A DNA stretch of 64,000 nt, taken from assembly GCA_025141015.1 (NCBI GenBank), contig CP081101.1, forward strand, positions 1-64,000. The letters are read 5' to 3'. A program made the translations under genes and the position numbers. This document shows, in pieces, positions 16,341-25,783 of this stretch (the first letter of the stretch is position 1; the number at the start of each line of letters is the position of its first letter). The notes below the pieces were generated by a model, which was not told the origin of the DNA, did not search any database, and saw only the letters and a program-made list of their open reading frames with translations. Source of the DNA: Rhodobacteraceae bacterium M382. Lineage in GTDB: Bacteria > Pseudomonadota > Alphaproteobacteria > Rhodobacterales > Rhodobacteraceae.

Positions 16341-18764
16341 ATGGCCATTCATTCTGCAAAACATCTCATCATTGGCGGAGGCATCATCGGGTGTTCGACC
16401 GCCTATCATCTGGCGCGATCCGGTGAAAAGGACGTGGTCCTTCTGGAAAAAGCTTCTCTGACCGAAGGCGCAACCTGGCACGCCGCCGGGCTGGTCGGTC
16501 AGTTGCGATCATCGCGCAATACAACACGGATGCTGAAACGGTCCGTCGCGATGTACGATCGGCTAGCCGAAGAAACCGGTATGGAGTTCGATTGGAAAAA
16601 GGTTGGCAGCCTGCGTCTGGCCGCCACAGAAGAGCGACTGCTCGAAGCAAAACGGTTGACCACAATGGCCCGCAGTTTTGACCTGGAAATGGAAATGATC
16701 ACGGCTCAGGAAGCCAAGGAGTTGTTTCCCTATATAGACGACAGCGGACTTCTGGGGGCTGCATATATCCCGTCCGATGGGCACGTCGACCCGGCCAGCC
16801 TGTGCCAGGCGATTGCATCGGGCGCGCGCAGACATGGGGCGCAAATTCGCCAGGGCGTCAAGGTGCTGGATTTTGAGATACGCAATGGCCGTATCACCAA
16901 GGTGTTGACCAGCGAAGGGGACTATGAGGCGGAAACCATCGTCATGGCCGCTGGCATGTGGAGCCGGGAGTTGGGCGCAAAATTGGGGATACACGTGCCC
17001 GCCTGTGCTGTGGAACACCAGTATATCGTGACCGAGCCCTTGCCGGATATTGATCTGGTCAAAGGCTTGCCAACGCTGCGCGATCCCGAACGGCTAGTCT
17101 ATTACAAACCCGATGCCGGAGGCCGCCTGGTGATCGGCGGATACGAGGAAGGCACGTTACCGTTCGGAGATGACGGGATTCCCGGCGAATTCGTGCGCCA
17201 GCTGTTGCCTGACAATCTGGAGCGCTTTGGCCCCTTGGCCGAGCTTGCCGCACAGGTGACACCGGTTTTGAATCAAGTCGGCATACGATCCGTGATCAAT
17301 GGGCCAATCCCCTATTCCGCTGATGGTGATTTTGTCATGGGCTGGGCACCAGGGTTTGACAATCTGATGATGGCCACCGGGTTCCTGTATGGCATTGCAG
17401 CGGGGGGCGGCGCGGGTGAAATGATCGCGGAATGGATCACCGAAGGTCGCCCAAGTTTGGATCTCTGGCCATTGGACTGCCGACGCTTTGGTCCGCATCA
17501 CGGAACCAAGAGTTTTATGTATCCCCGCGCTGTCGAACATTATGCGCATCACTACAAAATGCGCTATCCAGGTCAGGAGCATGAAACCGCGCGCAATCTG
17601 AGACTGTCGCCCCTTCACGGAATTCTAAAGGCGAATGGTGCAGTGTTCGGATCGAAGAACGGCTGGGAGCGACCGCTTTGGTTTGCGCCCGAAGGTGTTG
17701 ACGCTGTTGACCAGCTCGATTTTCTGAACCCAGGGTGGCATCAGTTCGCAGCCTTGGAACATTTGGCCATCCGTGAAGGGGTGGCCCTGATAGATCAGTC
17801 AAGCTTTGCCAAATTCGAGATCATGGGCCCCGGTGCGCTGGATCTGTTGCAGCGACTCGCTGCGTGCAACATGGACAAACCCGACGGCACGGTGATCTAC
17901 GCTCAGTTCTGCAACGACACCGGTGGCATCGAAGCGGATGTAACCATTACACGCCTGGGTCGCGATCATTTCTATCTGGTGACAGGTTCTGGTTTTGGCA
18001 CCCATGACGCCGATTGGATTCGCCGGAGTATGTCGGCAGACGGGTCGGTTCACATCGTCGAAGTCACGTCGGGGCGGGCGGTCATAAACCTTTGCGGACC
18101 AAAAGCACGCGATGTGCTGCAGTCTGTCTGCGAACAGGATGTGTCTAACGCTGCGTTTCCGTTTGGAACCGCTCAGGACATTACTGTTGGCAGCGCCCCG
18201 GTTCGGGCGGTTCGAATTGGATTTGTCGGTGAGCTGGGATGGGAATTGCACGTCCCCACCGAGTTCGCTGTCCATGTGTATCAGACGTTGCGCGTGGCTG
18301 GGGCAGTTCATGATATCCGTGACGTCGGGTATCGCGCGATTGACTCGCTGCGACTGGAAAAAGGATACTTGTATTGGTCCGGTGAAATATCGCCAGATTA
18401 CACCCCGATCGAGGCCGGATTGGGATTTCGGGTTCATCTGAAGTCAGGCGGTGATTTCATTGGTCGCGATGCGCTGGCCAGGCAAAAGGCCGATGGTCCG
18501 GATCGAAAACTGTGTACCTTTGTAACGCCGGACAAGCTGCCGCTGTACGGGGGGGAAACCATTCTGCAAGAGGACACTGTTGTCTCGCTCGCGACCAGCG
18601 CCGGATTTGGCCATTCGGTTGGTCAGACAATAATCTTTGGCTATCTGGATCGCGAACTCTGGAACCAGTCCCATTTTGACATCGAGGTGTTTGGCGCGCG
18701 CCATCCTGTCACGCGGGTCGACGGGCCACTGTATGATCCGCAAAATGAAAACCTGAAGTCCTGA
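16341..18764 (+). CDS. Dimethylglycine/sarcosine dehydrogenase-like FAD protein with C-terminal GcvT domain
   Basis: An 807-residue two-domain enzyme. Residues 1-400 are a DAO-type flavin oxidase: dinucleotide loop IIGGGIIGCSTAYHLA, and TEGATWHAAG with His47 at the position of covalent FAD attachment in dimethylglycine dehydrogenase. Residues from about 430 form an FAO/GcvT aminomethyltransferase region (FAKFEIMGPGALDLLQRL, RIGFVGELGWELHVP, GYRAIDSLRLEKGY, then the GcvT barrel), which would pass the one-carbon unit to tetrahydrofolate. The family oxidatively demethylates N-methylated amino acids such as dimethylglycine or sarcosine. It is followed 9 bases later by a choline-kinase-like gene. 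The exact substrate is unproven. Confidence 0.85.
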   Translation: MAIHSAKHLIIGGGIIGCSTAYHLARSGEKDVVLLEKASLTEGATWHAAGLVGQLRSSRNTTRMLKRSVAMYDRLAEETGMEFDWKKVGSLRLAATEERLLEAKRLTTMARSFDLEMEMITAQEAKELFPYIDDSGLLGAAYIPSDGHVDPASLCQAIASGARRHGAQIRQGVKVLDFEIRNGRITKVLTSEGDYEAETIVMAAGMWSRELGAKLGIHVPACAVEHQYIVTEPLPDIDLVKGLPTLRDPERLVYYKPDAGGRLVIGGYEEGTLPFGDDGIPGEFVRQLLPDNLERFGPLAELAAQVTPVLNQVGIRSVINGPIPYSADGDFVMGWAPGFDNLMMATGFLYGIAAGGGAGEMIAEWITEGRPSLDLWPLDCRRFGPHHGTKSFMYPRAVEHYAHHYKMRYPGQEHETARNLRLSPLHGILKANGAVFGSKNGWERPLWFAPEGVDAVDQLDFLNPGWHQFAALEHLAIREGVALIDQSSFAKFEIMGPGALDLLQRLAACNMDKPDGTVIYAQFCNDTGGIEADVTITRLGRDHFYLVTGSGFGTHDADWIRRSMSADGSVHIVEVTSGRAVINLCGPKARDVLQSVCEQDVSNAAFPFGTAQDITVGSAPVRAVRIGFVGELGWELHVPTEFAVHVYQTLRVAGAVHDIRDVGYRAIDSLRLEKGYLYWSGEISPDYTPIEAGLGFRVHLKSGGDFIGRDALARQKADGPDRKLCTFVTPDKLPLYGGETILQEDTVVSLATSAGFGHSVGQTIIFGYLDRELWNQSHFDIEVFGARHPVTRVDGPLYDPQNENLKS

Positions 18765-18773
18765 GGAGGCGTC

Positions 18774-19703
18774 ATGTCCGAATACACCAAAACCATTCTG
18801 AGCACGCTTCGCAAAACACCGGGGTTTGGTTCCCTTGTCGCCAATGAGTGTACGATTACCCGGCTGGGCGGGTTAACAAACCTTGTTCATCTGGTCGACA
18901 CCGGGAATGACCGGGTGATCGTGCGCATTCCCGGCGAAGGTACCGAGGAATATATCAATCGGGCGACGGAGATTTCCAATGCCACGGCCGCGTGGCGGGC
19001 AGGGATTTCGGCCGAAGTTCTTTGGGCGGATCCCACATCTGGTGACATGGTCAGCCGGGCCATCGACAACATTGAAACCATGACCCCGGCTTTGTTCAAA
19101 TCCCGTTCCGGGTCGCCGGGCCGGGCGGGCCGGGCACTGTCAAAGCTGCATAATTCCGGAGAAACATTCGAATTCCGATTTGAGTTGTTTGCCATGATAG
19201 ACGAATATCTCGGTGTTCTATCAACTCGGGATGTGAGTTTGCCAGAAGGCTATCATGACATCGTCACAGCAGCCGAACCGGTCAAACAGGCGCTGGCGGC
19301 CAACCCGGCCACTTTGGCCCCGTGCCATTGCGACCCGTTGTGCGAAAACTTTTTGGATGAGGGTCAGGCGATGTGGATTGTCGACTGGGAATACTCAGGC
19401 ATGAATGACCCACTGTGGGACGTTGGAGATTTGTCGGTCGAAGCCGAAATGGATGCCGTTCAGGAGGCAGAGTTGCTGCATGGCTATTTCGGTCGCGCAC
19501 CAACAGACGCAGAATTGGGGCGTGTGGTGATTTACAAGGCAATGTGTGATTTGCTGTGGACGCTTTGGGGCCTGATCCAGCACGCCGACGGTAATCCTGC
19601 TGAAGACTTTTGGCTGTATGCCATCACCCGATTTGAACGTTGCAAAACCCTGATGCTGGACCCTTCTTTTGCCGCACACGTTCATGCCGTAGCCAAGACA
19701 TAA
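18774..19703 (+). CDS. Choline/ethanolamine kinase-like phosphotransferase
   Basis: A 309-residue protein kinase-fold phosphotransferase of the choline kinase/APH group. The catalytic loop is PCHCDPLCENFL (His-x-Asp-x4-Asn type) and the metal-binding segment is IVDWEYSGMNDPLWD. The N-lobe nucleotide region reads RLGGLTNLVHLV. A strong GAGGAGG-type ribosome site precedes ATG 18774, nine bases after the dehydrogenase-like gene, so the two are cotranscribed. Together they suggest handling of choline-derived or related amines. The true acceptor may be another small alcohol. Confidence 0.82.
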   Translation: MSEYTKTILSTLRKTPGFGSLVANECTITRLGGLTNLVHLVDTGNDRVIVRIPGEGTEEYINRATEISNATAAWRAGISAEVLWADPTSGDMVSRAIDNIETMTPALFKSRSGSPGRAGRALSKLHNSGETFEFRFELFAMIDEYLGVLSTRDVSLPEGYHDIVTAAEPVKQALAANPATLAPCHCDPLCENFLDEGQAMWIVDWEYSGMNDPLWDVGDLSVEAEMDAVQEAELLHGYFGRAPTDAELGRVVIYKAMCDLLWTLWGLIQHADGNPAEDFWLYAITRFERCKTLMLDPSFAAHVHAVAKT

Positions 19704-20042
19704 AACCATGCGATCAGGACGCGTCCCCATGGGGCGTTTCCCTGACCGGATGGATCGGTTTGCCAACCGATTGCAGCCCCCTTTGTGTTTGTGGGGATCG
19801 AAGGGCGGCAGAGATTCTGCAGGCCGGTCTTTTGCACATCGTTGCCATAGCAGACCCGTGGCCAACTGGCTGAAAGTCAGATGCGATGAACTGCGTCAAG
19901 CAAATGCACAGGTGACGGCTTCCCAAAGGCAGCAGGCGGGTGTGAGCCACAGGTATCCCAGGGACATCATCGGATAACCGGGCCCTTTTGGGGCCCGGCC
20001 TGATGTTCATCAAACTTCTGTTCTGAACAGGGTGCTCCCCTG
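19704..20042. other. Intergenic region between convergent kinase-like and azoreductase genes
   Basis: About 340 bases with no supported gene. The only structure recognised is the strong hairpin at 19978-19998. Confidence 0.4.
19978..19998. terminator. Strong symmetrical hairpin downstream of azoreductase gene
   Basis: CCGGGCCC (19978-19985) and GGGCCCGG (19991-19998) give a perfect 8-bp GC stem with a 5-base loop (TTTTG). It is placed between convergent transcripts, so it is likely bidirectional, though without a long T tail on either side. Confidence 0.5.
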
Positions 20043-20699
20043 TTACTCGGTGGCCAATTTGCGGGCCAGATCAACCGTGCGCGATTGGGCCATTGCCACC
20101 GAGCGTTCCCAACGGGCGTCCTTGAACTCTTCGTATTCGATGGCGACCGTTTCCATTTCTTCACGCTTTGCACCCAGATACAGGGCGGAGGCAGCCAGGG
20201 CAGGGTCCAACCCGTTCAGATGAGCCCGAGATCCGCCCGGCGCGAAATCGAATTCGCCACGAGATGACAGGATGACCAGCTGTTTGCCACTCAAAATCGG
20301 TTCGATGGGTGTATCGCCCCGAGCCAAGTCAAAACTAAAGGTCAATCCAACCCGCGCAATCAGATCGAACCACGCCTTGAGCGCGGCAGGCATCGAATAA
20401 TTGTACATCGGTGCACCGATGGCGATCACATCAGCTGCCTTGATTTCGTCGATCAAGGCATTGGATTCAGCCAGGATGGCGTTTTGGGGCGCGGTCAATT
20501 GCTCAGGGTCGGAAAAGACGGCCGCAATCCAGTCTTCGTTGATGATTGTTGGCGGGAAAAGGCCGACATCGCGATGGGTGATTTGCCCGCCGCCTTGGGC
20601 GGTCCAAGTTTCGGCAAACAGAGCCGACAGTTCACGGGTGTGCGACCGGTTTTGACGTGCGCTGGAATGCACCATCAGAAGGGATTTGTTGGTAGACAT
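20043..20699 (-). CDS. FMN-dependent NADH-azoreductase-like flavodoxin-fold protein
   Basis: 218 residues from ATG 20699, with GGAG 8 bases upstream. It has the flavodoxin-fold start LLMVHSSARQNRSHTRELSALF and the FMN-loop region IAIGAPMYNYSMPAALKAWFD that characterises AzoR. The family reduces azo bonds or quinones with NADH and FMN in the cytoplasm. It is last in a long minus-strand run and may recycle a quinone or reduce an intermediate of the pathway. Confidence 0.85.
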   Translation of the reverse strand: MSTNKSLLMVHSSARQNRSHTRELSALFAETWTAQGGGQITHRDVGLFPPTIINEDWIAAVFSDPEQLTAPQNAILAESNALIDEIKAADVIAIGAPMYNYSMPAALKAWFDLIARVGLTFSFDLARGDTPIEPILSGKQLVILSSRGEFDFAPGGSRAHLNGLDPALAASALYLGAKREEMETVAIEYEEFKDARWERSVAMAQSRTVDLARKLATE

Positions 20700-20752
20700 C
20701 AGGGTCTCCATTGATGTTGAACGTGTGTTGGATTTTTGTGGTGGGATGGGGT

Positions 20753-21223
20753 TCAGCCGGAAAAGAACGGCTCTGCATTCAGGCCGGTCGCGGCAAAGGC
20801 ATCGGCAATGGATGGCAACATATCCCAGGCCTGGGATGCGATGACCCAGCCTTGGGGATTGCGTACCAAAAGAAACGCGCTGATATCCTGGGTCACTGTC
20901 TTGCGGTTTTCGTGCATTTCGCAGCCTGCCAACGCCACAGCCACGGCACCAGTGATCCAGATATGCAGGCCCCGCCCTTTTTCGCTGAAAACGGGCAATG
21001 CGCCTGAGTCACGCAGCGCAACCATTCGTTCGCCAAAATCGGCCGCTGTCTGGGCAGTGGCGGGGCGGGCAGATGCGAACAACGACGCGTCTGGCAGATA
21101 TGCGCTGATCAGGGCCTGTGTGTCGGGAGAGGTGTGTTCATCCCAGCAAAGGGCAGCGAACTGGCGTTGGATCAACGCAGTGATTTCGGCGCGATCCTGG
21201 GCGATCTGGTCTGTGTCGGTCAT
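20753..21223 (-). CDS. SnoaL/NTF2-like small protein
   Basis: A 156-residue protein of the NTF2-like (SnoaL, DUF4440-type) cone fold: N-terminal helix RAEITALIQRQFAALCWDEH, then WITGAVAVALAGCEMHEN and FLLVRNPQGWVIASQAWDM strands. Its ATG overlaps the amidase stop by four bases. Many relatives are isomerases, cyclases or hydrolases, but no catalytic set is diagnostic here. Confidence 0.7.
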   Translation of the reverse strand: MTDTDQIAQDRAEITALIQRQFAALCWDEHTSPDTQALISAYLPDASLFASARPATAQTAADFGERMVALRDSGALPVFSEKGRGLHIWITGAVAVALAGCEMHENRKTVTQDISAFLLVRNPQGWVIASQAWDMLPSIADAFAATGLNAEPFFSG

Positions 21224-22512
21224 GCGGATATTACCTGATTGGTGCGTGACAAAAGCGGTTCCAGGGCGGTTCCGGTATTCAGGACAACATCGTCTGTTCC
21301 CTGAGGGGCTGTTATGGTCAGAGAATAGCCGGGCAAACCCTGCCCGAACGGCAGCGCCAGGGCGGGCATGTCTAGAAAGGCACCCAGCATGGTCAGGCTC
21401 AGTGCCCGCGCGTTGTGACGGGCGAACCCGGTCTGATCCGCAATCATGTCCAGACGGGGTGGTAGGTCCGGTACGGTAGGCAGGATCATCACTGCGCCGT
21501 CCAGTTGATCACGCAATTGGGCCTGAAGACGCGGTCGTGCGTCGGTCAACGCGGCGATGTCTGCCGTGGATATTTGCCGAGCTGCGTCCAAACGGACCCT
21601 GACATTCGGATCAAGTCGCGGATTGTCCAACCGGGTATAGGCTCCCAGGTTGATCCGCGCCTGGGCTGCGACCAGTGTTCCGTATTGGGCAAACAATGCC
21701 CGGACCGCGGGTAACACGGGTATCGGACGGCGTTGAACGCGCCATCCGTCGGTTTGCAGTTGGCGGCACACATCGTCCAAAAGCGTTTCAATCTCTGGTG
21801 AAAGACATCCCAGATCCGCAGCGGTGGGCAGGACCACATGACGGTGCACGGGCGGGACCGTTTTCGAAGGCGCAGTCAACCGCATGGCCTGATCCAGGTA
21901 AGTTATGGTCTGCATGTTGCGGGCCATGGGGCCGGGCGTGTCCAGTGCCGGTGCCAGGGGCAAGATACCGCGATTGTCATATCGACCAAGTGTCGGGCGG
22001 AATCCGATGATCCCTTGATACGCGGCAGGAACCCGTACGGACCCCGACGTGTCGGTGCCTACCGCCATATCAGCGATGCCCAGAGCGATGGCGGACGCGC
22101 ATCCAGACGATGATCCGCCCGGAACCAGATCGGCATTCAGGCCGTTTGGAGGCGTGCCAAAATGCGGGTTTGTCCCCAATCCTGAAAAGGCAAATTCGGA
22201 CATATTCGCGTGCCCCATGGGCAGGGCACCGGCATCAACCAACTGGCGTACCAACGGGGCGCATTCGGTTGCGGTTGGCGCACCAAAGCTGCGCGAACCG
22301 GCCGTGGTCGGTAGGCCCCGCACGTCGATATTGCCCTTGATCACGACAACTTGCCCGTCCAACGGCCCCAACGATACTCCGGCCTTGCGTCTGGCGTCAG
22401 ACACCCGGGCCAGATCATACAGCCGCGCGTCGTCTCGTCTGAGAAACACCGAAGCCGCCGTGTTTTGTTCCACGCGCTCCAAAACCCGGGCGAGCCGCTT
22501 TACCGCCCCCAT
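21220..22512 (-). CDS. Amidase (amidase-signature family)
   Basis: A 430-residue amidase-signature enzyme. The Ser-cisSer-Lys triad is visible: Lys59 (VVVIKGN), the cis-serine in PGGSSSGCAS (134-136) and the nucleophile Ser158 in GTDTSGSVRVPA. The family hydrolyses C-N amide bonds and includes allophanate hydrolase, AtzE and aryl amidases. It overlaps the genes on both sides (deacetylase stop and SnoaL start), so it is part of a tightly coupled operon. With the deacetylase-like and aminohydrolase genes it fits stepwise ring opening and ammonia release from a nitrogen-rich substrate. Confidence 0.88.
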   Translation of the reverse strand: MGAVKRLARVLERVEQNTAASVFLRRDDARLYDLARVSDARRKAGVSLGPLDGQVVVIKGNIDVRGLPTTAGSRSFGAPTATECAPLVRQLVDAGALPMGHANMSEFAFSGLGTNPHFGTPPNGLNADLVPGGSSSGCASAIALGIADMAVGTDTSGSVRVPAAYQGIIGFRPTLGRYDNRGILPLAPALDTPGPMARNMQTITYLDQAMRLTAPSKTVPPVHRHVVLPTAADLGCLSPEIETLLDDVCRQLQTDGWRVQRRPIPVLPAVRALFAQYGTLVAAQARINLGAYTRLDNPRLDPNVRVRLDAARQISTADIAALTDARPRLQAQLRDQLDGAVMILPTVPDLPPRLDMIADQTGFARHNARALSLTMLGAFLDMPALALPFGQGLPGYSLTITAPQGTDDVVLNTGTALEPLLSRTNQVISA

Positions 22513-23399
22513 CAGAACAGAACCGGTCGCGTGTAATAGGGCAACTCCTCCAGCCGGACGGCTGTGGAATCCTTGGCCGCTTCAGCGCGCACGTGGGCGG
22601 CGATTTCATGCAGAGGCGCAAACCAGACATCCCCCCGGTTCAGAACCCCTTCGAGCCAAGTTTCCACCTGTTGCCAGCGCGCCAGGCGCCCGGTCAGGAA
22701 AGGATGCCAGATCGCCAGCCAAAACCCGCCAGCAGTGTACTGGGCTTCGAATTCTTCCCAAAACCCTTGCAGCCCGTGGCTGGGACCGACGATCGGCATC
22801 ATGTAGTCGATTTCCGCGTAGTGGGCAAAAGTGGGCCAGTCGTCTGTGCCCCAATGTACCGGCAGTTCGACCAGTGATCCCTGATCTGTTTTCATCTGAT
22901 AGGGGATGTCATCCGCCATCAGCGAGCTGTCATACAAAAACTCGTGCTCGATCAGCAAATCAATCACGGTCTGGTTTACATTGTAAACGGGCGCACGATA
23001 GCCCCGAGGAGTGTTACCGATCACCCGTTTGTGACTGTCCATGGCACGTTCGAACCAGGCCCGTTGTTCGGCCGGTCCGTGGTCAGTAGGGTCTTCGTGC
23101 AGATACCCGTGGTGGCCGATTTCATGGCCATCTTTCAGGATCATCTCCATGGCGTCAGGGTATTGTTCGACGACCCACCCAGGGGCAAAAAACGACTGTT
23201 TCAAACCAAATTTGCGATAGGTTTCCAAAATGCGCGGGATGGCGACCGTCGGGCCATATTTACCCATCGAAATAGGATAGAGCCGGTCATGCCCGTCTTT
23301 TGGACGCGAGATATGGATCAGGCTGTCGGCGTCGATATCAAAGCTGATGGCACAGGCACAGCGGGCCCCGTTGGGCCATTTGATTGGAGTGCGGATCAT
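22512..23399 (-). CDS. Polysaccharide deacetylase (NodB-fold), allantoinase PuuE-like
   Basis: A 295-residue NodB-fold metal hydrolase. Asp21 and Asp23 (ISFDIDAD) and the HxxxH pair His97/His101 (GHEIGHHGYLHE) are in place, followed by RGYRAPVYNVNQ and a late PVHW segment. No signal peptide is seen, so it is cytoplasmic. That favours the PuuE-type branch that opens cyclic amides such as allantoin over the cell-wall deacetylases. It overlaps the amidase downstream and the aminohydrolase upstream. Confidence 0.85.
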   Translation of the reverse strand: MIRTPIKWPNGARCACAISFDIDADSLIHISRPKDGHDRLYPISMGKYGPTVAIPRILETYRKFGLKQSFFAPGWVVEQYPDAMEMILKDGHEIGHHGYLHEDPTDHGPAEQRAWFERAMDSHKRVIGNTPRGYRAPVYNVNQTVIDLLIEHEFLYDSSLMADDIPYQMKTDQGSLVELPVHWGTDDWPTFAHYAEIDYMMPIVGPSHGLQGFWEEFEAQYTAGGFWLAIWHPFLTGRLARWQQVETWLEGVLNRGDVWFAPLHEIAAHVRAEAAKDSTAVRLEELPYYTRPVLF

Positions 23400-24940
23400 T
23401 GGAAGTCCTTTTCATTAGACCGGGCACCATAGCGCGTCACCGGCGGATGGGTGTTCTCAGCGTTGCAATCCCAACGGGCGTACCACCGCATCAAATAGGG
23501 GCGCAGATCACGTTGGAGCTGGGCAGCGACCGGGGCAGGGGGCGTACGGTCCAATTCGGCGCGCAGCTGATCCATCAGGGCATTGGTGTTGAGTCCGGTG
23601 ACGTGGCGATCCTGAAGGACGGTATGCCCATCAATCAAAACATGACGTACATCCTGTGCTTTGGCCCGGCCCACGATCAATTCAACGGGATCAATGGCCG
23701 GGCTGGTCCAGGGGGCCGTCATGCGGGTCAGATCCAGAACCACGGCATCAGCGCAATATCCGGGATACAGCTGGCCCAACTCGTGCCCGCGCCCCAATAG
23801 CCGGGCGCCATCCTGGGTCGCCATCTCCAACACACGGCGTGCCGTGAGGGCAGGGGCGGTGACGTGGGGCGGCTGGTTCAGGGTCAACGCCAGTCGCATT
23901 TCTGCGAACATGTCCTCATCCCCGGCCAATGTTGTGCCATCCATGCCCAAAGCGACGGTGACGCCGGCGTCCAGCATCGTCGCAGCAGGGGCAATCCCGG
24001 ATCGCAACCGCAGGTTCGAACCTGGGTTGTGGCTGACTTGAGTGCCGCGCGCAGCAATCATGTCTATGTCCGATGGTGTCGCCCATACGGCATGAGCCAG
24101 CGACAGCCGCCCGCCCAACAATCCCATGCGCTCAAAATGCGCGATCACCGAATGTGCACGAATGCGGGGGCTTTCCAGGCTTTCGTAGTGACTCTCCAGC
24201 GCGTGGGTCTGAATGCGGGTATCCACCCGCTCAGCGGCCTGGGCAATTTTGCGCAGTACATTGTCCGGTGTCCATTGCGGGCCGGTGGGCCCGAACCAGA
24301 AACTCTGTGGTCCCGATGCATCACGGGCGAGGGAAGAAACCAGATCCAGGTAATCAGTGGCCGACAATCGCTCCCGCGCAGCTTCGCTGCGGGCCAGTTG
24401 CCTGCGCAATGACAGGGGCAATGTCGCAAGAAACGCGGCTTCTTCTCCTGTGCCATGCACAATTCGGTTCTGCCAACGTTCGCCGGGTGCAATAGCAGCG
24501 CGCAGTCCCAATTGACGATAAGCGTCGGCTTTGGCCGTCAGAGAGGTTTCCGCCTGTGCGCGGGATGCCCCAGCCGCGCACATGTCAACCACGGCTGTCA
24601 CGCCGGTTTGCAACAGGCGGGCCCCGGCATGGGCTGTTGCAACATGTGGGGATAGGTCGACCATCGCCGGACCGTTGAACATCCACGGTTCCAAAAAGTC
24701 ATCGGCAATCGCTTGATTGGCCAGTTCGACACCGTAACAATGATGATGCGCATTGATCAGACCCGGCAGAATGGCACAGCCGAGCCCGCCAATTTCCGGC
24801 AATCCCGCGTGCTGCTGACGTAGGGCCCGGGTGGGTCCAACGTCAGCAACTCGACCATTGCGGATCAGTACAGAGGTGTTGGTGCGCACGTCCTGCGCGC
24901 ACAGAACCACCCACCGGCCGGTCAACAACAGCGATGTCAT
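23396..24940 (-). CDS. Amidohydrolase, 8-oxoguanine deaminase/atrazine chlorohydrolase-like
   Basis: A 514-residue amidohydrolase-superfamily member of the aminohydrolase branch. Metal ligands: INAHHHCYG (His65-67), a strand-5 histidine in QTHALESHYES, a later histidine in SLAHAVWATP and the strand-8 aspartate in ALGMDGTTLAGD. The family deaminates purines, triazines and similar heterocycles. The C-terminal tail of about 60 residues is longer than usual. It overlaps the deacetylase gene by four bases. A deaminase upstream of ring-opening and amide hydrolysis is a coherent catabolic order. Confidence 0.85.
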   Translation of the reverse strand: MTSLLLTGRWVVLCAQDVRTNTSVLIRNGRVADVGPTRALRQQHAGLPEIGGLGCAILPGLINAHHHCYGVELANQAIADDFLEPWMFNGPAMVDLSPHVATAHAGARLLQTGVTAVVDMCAAGASRAQAETSLTAKADAYRQLGLRAAIAPGERWQNRIVHGTGEEAAFLATLPLSLRRQLARSEAARERLSATDYLDLVSSLARDASGPQSFWFGPTGPQWTPDNVLRKIAQAAERVDTRIQTHALESHYESLESPRIRAHSVIAHFERMGLLGGRLSLAHAVWATPSDIDMIAARGTQVSHNPGSNLRLRSGIAPAATMLDAGVTVALGMDGTTLAGDEDMFAEMRLALTLNQPPHVTAPALTARRVLEMATQDGARLLGRGHELGQLYPGYCADAVVLDLTRMTAPWTSPAIDPVELIVGRAKAQDVRHVLIDGHTVLQDRHVTGLNTNALMDQLRAELDRTPPAPVAAQLQRDLRPYLMRWYARWDCNAENTHPPVTRYGARSNEKDFQ

Positions 24941-24941
24941 C

Positions 24942-25625
24942 TCAGCCGCCTGTTACCCGAAATTCCAGAGTATCTGGTGTGGTGCCAACGCCATTGACCG
25001 GTGTCACATCCTGTGGACAGGCGGACATGACAGCAACCACATCGGTTTCAGCGCGAAAGGACATCTGATCGCCAGGGGCGGACACAGGCGGTTCAAAACT
25101 GGTGCTGCCATCGGCGCGCACCGGCACATTCATCCACAGGTTAAAGGGCGCAGGTATGGCAGGGGCGCGCAACCCGATAGCGATCAATGCCTGACGCAGG
25201 TTGTCGGAGCAATTGTCGTGGTATTCGGCGCACCCCAGCTGCTGATAACGCGCATGATCACAGGACGCGATCACCGTGTCGTGGACACCGGGGGATGTAT
25301 CTTCGGTGATCGTCATCAGGTCGTGCCGCAGGTTCGATGTGATCCCGTCTCCTACCTTGGGGAAAATCGATCCCAGCGCGGTGTGCAGATGTTCCATCGA
25401 GGAATATTCGCCCAAGTCATCCGAGGCAAAGATCCAGAAATCGCAGACCTGATGACCGGATGGGTTCGAAATGGTCAGGGTTTGGCCCGCATTAACCCGC
25501 ACAGCCATGCCGCAACGCGCTGCGATGGTGTAAAGCCGTCCCGGTTCGGGCGACCCGTCTGCCGAAATCGCTATGTCGAGAGAACGGTTGGTACCGTCCG
25601 GTTGGCCGGGATCGAATACAGTCAT
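24942..25625 (-). CDS. DUF1989 urea carboxylase-associated family protein
   Basis: 227 residues from ATG 25625, with AAAGG nine bases upstream; an earlier frame start adds residues unlike the family. Typical DUF1989 segments are visible: TIAARCGMAVRVNAGQTLTI, GHQVCDFWIF, LRHDLMTITEDTSPGVHD and CAEYHDNCSDNL. The family accompanies urea carboxylase and other amide-nitrogen pathways; its biochemical role is not settled. It lies one base from the aminohydrolase, in the same operon. Confidence 0.85.
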   Translation of the reverse strand: MTVFDPGQPDGTNRSLDIAISADGSPEPGRLYTIAARCGMAVRVNAGQTLTISNPSGHQVCDFWIFASDDLGEYSSMEHLHTALGSIFPKVGDGITSNLRHDLMTITEDTSPGVHDTVIASCDHARYQQLGCAEYHDNCSDNLRQALIAIGLRAPAIPAPFNLWMNVPVRADGSTSFEPPVSAPGDQMSFRAETDVVAVMSACPQDVTPVNGVGTTPDTLEFRVTGG

Positions 25626-25783
25626 GGTGCGGACCTTTCGCGGGAAATCATCCTCTCCAGCACACACCAAAGCGGGGCTCGCGAAAACTGAGGAAAATTC
25701 AGGTCAGACCAAAGGTTTTCTAAGGTTTCCCCCAAGGCAAAAGGGTTGAAGGGCTCTGAACCAAAACAGGTCCTGTGTTGCGA

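Noticed and set aside
19708-19977. Plus-strand ORFs after the kinase-like gene
   Set aside because: No ribosome site or family resemblance; they lie in a convergent gap ending in a terminator.
22049-23089. 346-codon plus-strand ORF
   Set aside because: Opposite the overlapping amidase and deacetylase genes; Arg/Pro/Ser-rich shadow translation.
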